DNA from: Spirochaetes bacterium GWF1_49_6
GTDB taxonomy: Bacteria; Spirochaetota; Brevinematia; Brevinematales; GWF1-51-8
Reading direction: 5' to 3'
DNA length: 10,756 nt
Assembly: GCA_001829395.1 (NCBI GenBank)
Contig: MIBD01000096.1
Location: 12,949 to 23,704 of the forward strand
The position numbers and the translations under genes are program-made. This document shows, piece by piece, positions 6,123 to 10,756 of this stretch (position 1 is its first letter; each line of letters opens with the position of its first letter). The notes beneath the pieces are model-generated. The model did not search any database and was not told where the DNA came from. It saw only the letters and a list, made by a program, of their open reading frames with translations.

Positions 6123-6413
6123 ATGTCTTCGATCACAGTCAGAAATATTCCCGACGATATATTCGAAACGGTAAAAACCTTGGCGAAAACCGAACGGAGA
6201 AGCGTTAATAACGAAATAGTTATCTTAATCGAAACCGGATTACGGTCTCACCTGGACGGCGATAAACCCGTGATAACTCCTCCGATTTCCCGGGAAACGC
6301 AGTTGTCGTTGTGGAAGGAGATGTCCGGTAAATGGGAAGATGACCGGACTACCGGAGAAATTATCAGCGATATTTACGGCCATCGAACGATGGGGCGGGA
6401 AGTGTCATTATGA
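6123..6413 (+). CDS. Ribbon-helix-helix antitoxin (FitA-like), second locus
   Basis: Type II antitoxin of 96 residues. Its N-terminal half (about residues 2-40) is a ribbon-helix-helix DNA-binding domain: SSITVRNIPDDIFETV forms the strand and first helix, and ERRSVNNEIVILIETGL the second helix. Two such chains would dimerise and insert paired strands into the DNA major groove. The C-terminal half (about 57-96), with TQLSLWKEM and ...SDIYGHRTMGREVSL, is the likely toxin-binding tail. The TGA overlaps the toxin ATG (ATGA at 6410-6413), so the two are translationally coupled. Its own promoter carries a perfect palindrome, consistent with autorepression. The RHH plus PIN pairing is the FitAB/VapBC type. 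Confidence 0.9.
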   Translation: MSSITVRNIPDDIFETVKTLAKTERRSVNNEIVILIETGLRSHLDGDKPVITPPISRETQLSLWKEMSGKWEDDRTTGEIISDIYGHRTMGREVSL

Positions 6414-6796
6414 TACTGATGGATACCGACGTATGTGTCGAAATCCTGAGAGGGAACAACCATGTCCTGAACCGTTACGGGAAGGAAAACGATTCAGCGG
6501 CGATATCGTTTGATACAGTCGACGAACTTTATTACGGGGTATTCCGCTCGAATAGGATTGAACAGAACCTTCTACTGGTAGAACGGTTTTTATTGACTGT
6601 GCCTGTTATCCAAAGCGACTCTGAAATTATGAAAAAATTCAGGGAACTGAAAGCGTCTTTATCCGGGAATATCATTCCCGATGCTGATATTCTAATCGCG
6701 GCGACCGCGTTATGTAAATGTAAAAAACTGATTAGCGGAAATATTGCTCATTTCCGGCGGTTTGAGAATCTTTCGATAGAGAACTGGATGAAATAA
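6410..6796 (+). CDS. vapC: PIN-domain toxin (VapC/FitB-like RNase), second locus
   Basis: Putative Mg-dependent RNase toxin of 128 residues, a standard VapC length. It starts in the ATGA overlap with the antitoxin stop codon. Key PIN residues are visible: Asp5 in MDTDVCVEIL, Glu39 in TVDELYYG, and Asp91 and Asp93 in IPDADILIAATAL. The end has SGNIAHFRRFENLSIENW, matching the usual (T/S)xNxxHFxxIxGLxxxxW tail of VapC. It differs clearly from the first PIN protein in sequence and composition, so the two loci are not a recent duplication. The stop lies 23 bp from the stop of the convergent lipoprotein gene, and no terminator is visible between them. Confidence 0.95.
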   Translation: MILMDTDVCVEILRGNNHVLNRYGKENDSAAISFDTVDELYYGVFRSNRIEQNLLLVERFLLTVPVIQSDSEIMKKFRELKASLSGNIIPDADILIAATALCKCKKLISGNIAHFRRFENLSIENWMK

Positions 6797-6819
6797 TATA
6801 CAACTTCTCTCTCACTCGT

Positions 6820-7689
6820 CTAAAACTTCAATTCCCCCTCTTTCATCCCGCCGTCCTTCGCGAGAATCTCCACCTTACCCGGATAGAGAAAATAGTAGAA
6901 CTTTCCACCCTTCTCGGACGCGATATCCAGCGGGGACGCGGGGATGCCGGTGATATTCCGGTTGGCGCATTCCGCATAGACGAAAACTCGTTCCGCTCCG
7001 TACACCATGAGACTGTTATCCGCGACGAGGATTTCCATCCGCATGATGGGGAACGGCGGCGCGTCGATAAAATCGACGGCCTTGCTGAAAATGTTATACA
7101 CGAACAGGCGGTCGTTGCGGTCGGTGTAGAAGATATACGGCGAGGACGGGTGGACTATCCACATCATTGCCTCGGGGAGTTCGGCGGATACCCGGAACGG
7201 GGATACCCCGATCGCGTCCGACTCGTATATAGTCAGCTTGCCGTCCTTCGTCCCGATGAGGAACTTCGACCCCCATATGCGGACGTCGTTCATGCCGCCC
7301 GGGATTTCGAAGCTGTTCTGCGGGACAAAATCCAGATAGTATCGCAGACGGTTTCCGTCACGGGAGTATACGAATCCGGAGTCCGTGAAGAGACTCGTCC
7401 CCTCGCCGAACTGCGACCATTTCAGCCCGGCGGCGGATATTTCGATCTTCCATAGCTTGCCGCCCTGTACGCCGAGGAGGATATTGCTTGCATAGACGAT
7501 AGGGTCGTTCAGCCCGGTGTTGGTGATAAAGTTCGTGCCCATATAACTGATATAAAGGGACTTGCCGTCATAGGCGAACACCGTGCCGTTAGTGCCGGGG
7601 GTCTCGATAAACGGGGCGCTTTTACCCCCGTCGCCCGAACAGGAAACGGTGAGGAAAATAACAGACATGACGACGAATAATCCGCGCAT
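6820..7689 (-). CDS. Putative lipoprotein with beta-propeller-like repeats
   Basis: 289 residues. The N-terminus MRGLFVVMSVIFLTVSC is a lipoprotein signal with Cys17 as the likely lipidated residue. The lipobox TVSC is loose at -3 (Thr), so anchoring is probable but not certain. GGGAG seven bases upstream supports the start. The mature part is almost all beta: about seven recurrent strand pairs of the kind LLGVQGGKLWKIEI, GFVYSRDGNRLRYYL, KFLIGTKDGKLTIYE, IFYTDRNDRLFVYNI and LMVYGAERVFVYAE, spaced by roughly 35-50 residues. That spacing is typical of a propeller such as PQQ- or WD40-like folds. I recognise no catalytic motif; a scaffolding or ligand-binding role in the envelope is possible. 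Its upstream region contains the amylase terminator, so it is probably transcribed on its own. Confidence 0.8.
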   Translation of the reverse strand: MRGLFVVMSVIFLTVSCSGDGGKSAPFIETPGTNGTVFAYDGKSLYISYMGTNFITNTGLNDPIVYASNILLGVQGGKLWKIEISAAGLKWSQFGEGTSLFTDSGFVYSRDGNRLRYYLDFVPQNSFEIPGGMNDVRIWGSKFLIGTKDGKLTIYESDAIGVSPFRVSAELPEAMMWIVHPSSPYIFYTDRNDRLFVYNIFSKAVDFIDAPPFPIMRMEILVADNSLMVYGAERVFVYAECANRNITGIPASPLDIASEKGGKFYYFLYPGKVEILAKDGGMKEGELKF

Positions 7690-7706
7690 TGATTTACTCC
7701 CGGTAT

Positions 7707-7735
7707 ATTTTATCCTAACCCGCCGAATAAAACAA
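7707..7735 (-). promoter_or_regulatory. Candidate promoter of the lipoprotein gene
   Basis: Minus-strand TTGTTT (7735-7730), 17-base spacer, TAAAAT (7712-7707). It abuts the T-run of the amylase terminator, the only space available before the gene. The predicted start point is only about 11 nt before the ATG, so confidence is low. Confidence 0.3.
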
Positions 7736-7768
7736 AAAAAAAGGGCAGGGTGAGGATCCCTGCCCTTT
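7734..7768 (-). terminator. Strong Rho-independent terminator of the amylase gene
   Basis: On the minus strand: stem AAAGGGCAGGG / CCCTGCCCTTT (11 bp including the A-T extension), loop ATCCTCA, followed by nine T in all. It lies 28 nt past the amylase stop codon. Confidence 0.95.
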
Positions 7769-7795
7769 CGGGTATTGAGAAGGACTATTTGAAAT

Positions 7796-9568
7796 TTAGG
7801 GTAATGCTACGAACTCGACCCAGTTGTCGTTGTACTTACATTTTGTGATGTAGCCTTTTTTACCCCAGTGGTTTATGGTCGTATAGGGAGTGCCAGCCTG
7901 AGCGCGGTCGCTTTCCCACCATTCGCTCGTGCGTTCGCGCATAAATGCTTTGAATTCGAACCAGTCGCCCTTGGCGCCGTTCATTTTAACATCGAACTTC
8001 CACCAGTGCAGGCCCATCGTATTCTCGGGGTCGACACCGTATCCGTCTACCGCGTAGGTTTTCGCAGCGCCCCATGATGCGGGCCATACGTTACAGGTCC
8101 AGTCGAGAGCCGATTCGGTGCCCCAGTCGAGGGAAACATCGTTCGCCTTGATGGCGGCGGTGGTCGTGTTTTTAGTGTTCAGGTATGTGATCGGTTCGGC
8201 CATCGAGGGATAGACGGAAGGTACGAGCCCCGAGTCATGTCCGCCCTTGATGAAGATGTCCTGACCGGGAATAGTTTCTTTGAACATGAAGACTACGGTG
8301 CGGATCGCCCCGGTAGGAGGAGGAGTGGAACTCTTCGTCCATACCGCGTAACCGGTACCGCTCGCGGAGAGTGTCCATCCGGCGCCGGGATCCCAGCTGC
8401 CGTTACCTATCTTCATCGCGACTTTGCCGTCTATGATCGCGGCGTACTTCGAGGTGTCGGCGGCCTGAATACTGACCACGCTTGTCGAGGTGATGCCGTT
8501 GTTCTTGCGGATCGATATCAGGGTCTTGATCGCGTCATGCAGACCCCAATCATAGAAATGCACCCAATACACGCAGGGGATACCGGGGTGTGTCAGGATA
8601 TAGGCGTAACCCCACATGACCTTATCCGAGGGGAAGGGCCAAAGGTTCTGCCCGCCGGGGGTGCTGGGGCCGGTGTCATGGTTGTCGATAAAGGTAACCG
8701 CTTTAGCGGGCCACCATCCGATCAGGCCGGAAGGTTTACCTTCGGAGTCTTTCAGGCGCCAGAACTCGCTGTTCCCGCAGGCCTGACCGAGGATACCCTT
8801 GGTGGTGAAGTCGAACGCCGCGGAGGTTCCGCCTGTCGAATTGATCCAGCTGCATAACGCCTGGCGGCTGGGATTGGGATTATTGATATCGAGGTCGGCC
8901 CAGTATTCGCCTACCGAAATATAAGGAGAGGTGGCGTTGTTGTACATCTGGTTATAGTAACCGCTGTACCCGCGGACGAAGTCGTAACGCCATCCGTCAT
9001 AACCGATATAGGATTTTAACCAGTTCATCCAATCCTTGATGCTGGTCTGGACATAGGCTTTAGTATGGTCGATGTCGCGCGCGGCGGCATAACCCTCGCC
9101 GGTATCGTAATTACCGGCGGCTCCCGGCCATTCGTCGCCCTTACATACTGAGTCCGCGCCCCATACGGGATCGGTGAAATCGGCCCAGTTGAGGGTACCG
9201 CAGCGGTGGTTGATTACCATATCGGCGACCGCTTTGATCCCTACGAGATGGAGAGCGCCGATAGCGGATTTAAGCTGGGCTTCGGTGCCGTATTTGGAAG
9301 ACTGGATGTACAGACGGGTCGGAAGATAACCCTCGTCGCTCGCGGCCGCTGAAGACGGGGGAAACCAAACGATAGAAATACCCGAAGCGGAAAGATCGCC
9401 CGCTTTGGATTGAACTGTCGTCCACCACGTGATGGCTTGGTGAGATTCCCAGTGGAAACCCTGGATCATAACATCCTGAGAGGCGCCGTCGAGAACCGCG
9501 GCATAGGACGCGGAGAATACAGCGAGAAAGAGGGATAGGAAAATCCCGGCGAAAGCGAATTTTTTCAT
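7796..9568 (-). CDS. Secreted alpha-amylase, GH13, with extra C-terminal domain
   Basis: Endo-acting alpha-1,4-glucan hydrolase, exported to the periplasm or outside. GGAGG five bases upstream sets the start at 9568 (590 residues); the ATG at 9580 overlaps that site. A signal peptide covers about residues 1-24 (MKKFAFAGIFLSLFLAVFSASYA). The catalytic barrel opens with VMIQGFHWESH, a hallmark of the plant/archaeal-like amylase branch. The GH13 regions are intact: ADMVINH (Asp116-His121), GWRYDF with Arg194 and nucleophile Asp196, VGEYW with acid/base Glu221, and FIDNHD with Asp298. An all-beta C domain (IDGKVAMKIG...YAVW) ends near 410. A TPPPTG linker leads to about 165 Trp/Lys-rich residues (IFIKGGHDSG, LHWWKFDVKM, EWWESD), a probable starch-binding or related domain that I cannot classify. 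The gene has its own promoter, operator motif and terminator. Confidence 0.96.
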   Translation of the reverse strand: MKKFAFAGIFLSLFLAVFSASYAAVLDGASQDVMIQGFHWESHQAITWWTTVQSKAGDLSASGISIVWFPPSSAAASDEGYLPTRLYIQSSKYGTEAQLKSAIGALHLVGIKAVADMVINHRCGTLNWADFTDPVWGADSVCKGDEWPGAAGNYDTGEGYAAARDIDHTKAYVQTSIKDWMNWLKSYIGYDGWRYDFVRGYSGYYNQMYNNATSPYISVGEYWADLDINNPNPSRQALCSWINSTGGTSAAFDFTTKGILGQACGNSEFWRLKDSEGKPSGLIGWWPAKAVTFIDNHDTGPSTPGGQNLWPFPSDKVMWGYAYILTHPGIPCVYWVHFYDWGLHDAIKTLISIRKNNGITSTSVVSIQAADTSKYAAIIDGKVAMKIGNGSWDPGAGWTLSASGTGYAVWTKSSTPPPTGAIRTVVFMFKETIPGQDIFIKGGHDSGLVPSVYPSMAEPITYLNTKNTTTAAIKANDVSLDWGTESALDWTCNVWPASWGAAKTYAVDGYGVDPENTMGLHWWKFDVKMNGAKGDWFEFKAFMRERTSEWWESDRAQAGTPYTTINHWGKKGYITKCKYNDNWVEFVALP

Positions 9569-9573
9569 ATAAT

Positions 9574-9578
9574 CCTCC
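9574..9578 (-). promoter_or_regulatory. Ribosome binding site deciding the amylase start
   Basis: GGAGG on the minus strand, five bases before the ATG at 9568. The longer frame from 9580 would start inside this site. Confidence 0.85.
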
Positions 9579-9612
9579 ATTACTAAATTTATACGGGTGA
9601 ACTAGAACTAAA

Positions 9613-9631
9613 TTTTTCATTAATTGAAAAA
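9613..9631. repeat. Inverted repeat in the amylase leader
   Basis: TTTTTCA (9613-9619) and TGAAAAA (9625-9631) around TTAAT. It lies between the predicted start point and the ribosome binding site, so it could be a protein site or a weak AU-rich hairpin. Confidence 0.55.
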
Positions 9632-9635
9632 GCGG

Positions 9636-9649
9636 TGATAGCGCTTACA
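9636..9649 (-). promoter_or_regulatory. LacI/CcpA-type operator (cre-like) at the amylase promoter
   Basis: Minus-strand TGTAAGCGCTATCA matches every defined position of the Bacillus cre consensus TGWAANCGNTNWCA and closely resembles the amyE operator as I recall it (TGTAAGCGTTAACA). It overlaps the end of the -10 element and the predicted start point, a repressing position. The regulator is inferred to be a LacI-family protein answering to carbon status or maltose; none is encoded in the window. Confidence 0.65.
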
Positions 9650-9676
9650 TATAATATACATCAAGAATCGTGCCAA
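9648..9676 (-). promoter_or_regulatory. Candidate promoter of the amylase gene
   Basis: Minus-strand TTGGCA (9676-9671; 5 of 6 consensus), 17-base spacer, TATATG (9653-9648; 4 of 6). The predicted start is near 9641, giving a leader of about 70 nt. The same -35 stretch also resembles half of a sigma54 promoter (see findings). Confidence 0.5.
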
Positions 9677-9851
9677 GTATTATAAAAAATAATTGCTTAT
9701 CGGGTAATAAGATAGATTCGGGCGATTCCATGGTAAAACCCGGATTCTCACAATTCGTAGGCGCGATGCACTTTGTAAAATGTAGCGAAATGCACTGCTG
9801 TGTGGATGAACGATTTCCGGGAGGAGTGTTTGTTAAAATATCGGGGTAACT

Positions 9852-9881
9852 AAAAAAAGAGACCGCCCGAAGGCGGTCTCT
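9852..9881 (-). terminator. Strong terminator of the Ig-like exported protein gene
   Basis: On the minus strand: 10-bp perfect stem AGAGACCGCC / GGCGGTCTCT closing a UUCG tetraloop, then a run of T (TTTTTTT including the stem-closing base). It lies 14 nt beyond the stop codon. Confidence 0.95.
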
Positions 9882-9895
9882 ACTCGATAATCGAA

Positions 9896-10756
9896 TTATT
9901 GCTGGATTACTTTAATCCCGATCTGACCTTGAGCAGGAGGTGCGTTGTAATAAGGCTCGAAGCTGATATAAATTTTTTCGGTTTTCTGCGCGGTGATCAG
10001 GTTAATGTTAAGATAGCCGGAGTCTGCCATATCCATATAACGAATTCCGCTCGCTCCCCACGCGGAAGCATCCGTATCGCCGGAGTAAATACCCGTTCCC
10101 TGGTATGCGTCGTCCCACCAGACCCGGTAGGTGACACCCGCTACCGCGTTGAACGAGAACCATGCGGGATGATCACATACTAATAGGGGTTCATACAAGG
10201 TGTTTAGCGTCAGGGGTGTTACTACGGGAACATAGATATAACTGATAAGCGATGAAAAATTGGTTTTCCCGTCTGAGGTGATCATCCTGACATACAGGTC
10301 ATCCCCGTTTGTGGAGGCGGGGATATCGATAGACCAGTTTACGGCAGAAGTAATTGTCCACCAGTTAGTCGTGACATCCGAGAACAGGGTCAATGAATCA
10401 AGGGCGGCGGGAGCGTCGATATAACATTCCCCGGAAACCGTCAGGGAACCGCTCTCGACAATAAATGGCGAAGAGAGGGTTACCGAATGGACGCCGGACG
10501 TCCTGACCAGAGTAATCGAGTTGGTTTCCGATACGTTCCCCACATGATCTACCGCATAATATGAAACCGTATGCGGCTCCGCCGCAGTCAATTCCGCGTT
10601 GAATGACCAATTTAGTGACATTAAAAATGCTTCGTTATAACTGCCGCCGTCGATTTTTATATAGACCTTATCAACACCGACAATCATATCATCCGCCCAG
10701 CCGCTCAACGGGGCGATCTCGCCGACAGGCTGATTGTTGGTGTGGGAATCTAATGT
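9896..10756 (-). CDS. C-terminal part of large exported Ig-like domain protein (5' end outside window)
   Basis: The frame stays open to the window edge (the first visible residues read TLDSHTNNQPVGEI), so only the last 286 residues are seen; the TTG at 10708 is internal. Three beta domains can be drawn. About residues 17-82 form an Ig-like repeat with VYIKIDGGSYNEA, then HTVSYYAVDHVGNVSETN, the pattern of bacterial Ig-like modules in large surface proteins. About 84-175 form a second sandwich (VESGSLTVSGECYID to LISYIYV). The last about 105 residues (WFSFNAVAGVTYRVWW, ending IGIKVIQQ) recall bacterial pre-peptidase C-terminal (PPC-like) domains. No catalytic motif is visible in this part; enzymatic domains could lie upstream. 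A surface, adhesion or secreted-enzyme role is inferred. A UUCG terminator follows the stop codon, so this is the last gene of its transcript. Confidence 0.8.
   Translation of the reverse strand, partial: TLDSHTNNQPVGEIAPLSGWADDMIVGVDKVYIKIDGGSYNEAFLMSLNWSFNAELTAAEPHTVSYYAVDHVGNVSETNSITLVRTSGVHSVTLSSPFIVESGSLTVSGECYIDAPAALDSLTLFSDVTTNWWTITSAVNWSIDIPASTNGDDLYVRMITSDGKTNFSSLISYIYVPVVTPLTLNTLYEPLLVCDHPAWFSFNAVAGVTYRVWWDDAYQGTGIYSGDTDASAWGASGIRYMDMADSGYLNINLITAQKTEKIYISFEPYYNAPPAQGQIGIKVIQQ

Larger units (their letters stand above)
9581..9851. other. Intergenic control region upstream of amylase
   Basis: About 270 bases without a confident gene. The half next to amylase holds its promoter, a LacI/CcpA-type operator motif and an inverted repeat in the leader. 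The distal half holds a short direct repeat (GCGATGCACT at 9763-9772 and GCGAAATGCACT at 9785-9796) and a weak 39-codon plus-strand frame at 9730-9849. No tRNA, rRNA or known riboswitch architecture is visible. Confidence 0.7.

Noticed and set aside
5390..6796. The two toxin-antitoxin loci as a recent tandem duplication.
   Set aside because: The toxins share only the PIN core positions, the antitoxins have different folds, and base composition differs.
8237..8857. Plus-strand frame (206 codons) inside the amylase gene.
   Set aside because: Antisense to the catalytic region of a well-supported amylase.
9569..9580. ATG at 9580 giving an amylase four residues longer.
   Set aside because: That ATG overlaps GGAGG; the ATG at 9568 starts a clean signal peptide.

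Overview
The window reads as bacterial chromosome from a motile, diderm bacterium. It holds a membrane chemoreceptor, a housekeeping enolase, exported proteins with cleavable or lipoprotein signals, strong GGAGG-type ribosome binding sites and hairpin-plus-T-run terminators. The chemoreceptor hairpin, the modular exported proteins and the mix of proteins would fit an uncultured Spirochaetota-type lineage. That assignment is a guess; nothing here fixes the phylum.

Layout, left to right. (1) Positions 3-1823 (+): the 3' part of a large modular protein, cut by the window edge. It has a transglutaminase-like N-terminal segment followed by two copies of a [calcium-loop repeat + sugar-binding-like beta domain] cassette. 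(2) 1894-2091 (+): an unrecognised 65-residue protein with a very strong ribosome binding site, then a clear terminator. (3) 2167-3813 (-): a chemoreceptor with six predicted membrane segments and no large periplasmic sensor, divergent from (4) 3958-5280 (+): enolase, followed by a strong terminator. (5) 5390-6796 (+): two consecutive two-gene toxin-antitoxin loci, both ending in PIN-domain RNases. The first is markedly AT-rich and has an unfamiliar antitoxin. The second has a ribbon-helix-helix antitoxin and a perfect 19-bp palindrome over its promoter. (6) 6820-7689 (-): a putative lipoprotein with beta-propeller-like repeats. (7) 7796-9568 (-): a secreted GH13 alpha-amylase with an extra C-terminal domain. 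Its promoter overlaps a LacI/CcpA-type operator motif. (8) 9581-9895: a non-coding stretch with the amylase control region and a terminator. (9) 9896-10756 (-): the C-terminal part of a large exported protein with Ig-like domains, cut by the window edge.

There is no obvious single multi-gene pathway. The enolase and amylase both belong to carbohydrate use, and the cut modular proteins at both ends look exported. The toxin-antitoxin pair of loci between the enolase terminator and the lipoprotein gene looks like a small accessory insertion. The most checkable new points are the amylase operator, the antitoxin operator, the alternative hairpins between the two toxin-antitoxin loci, and the unusual first antitoxin.
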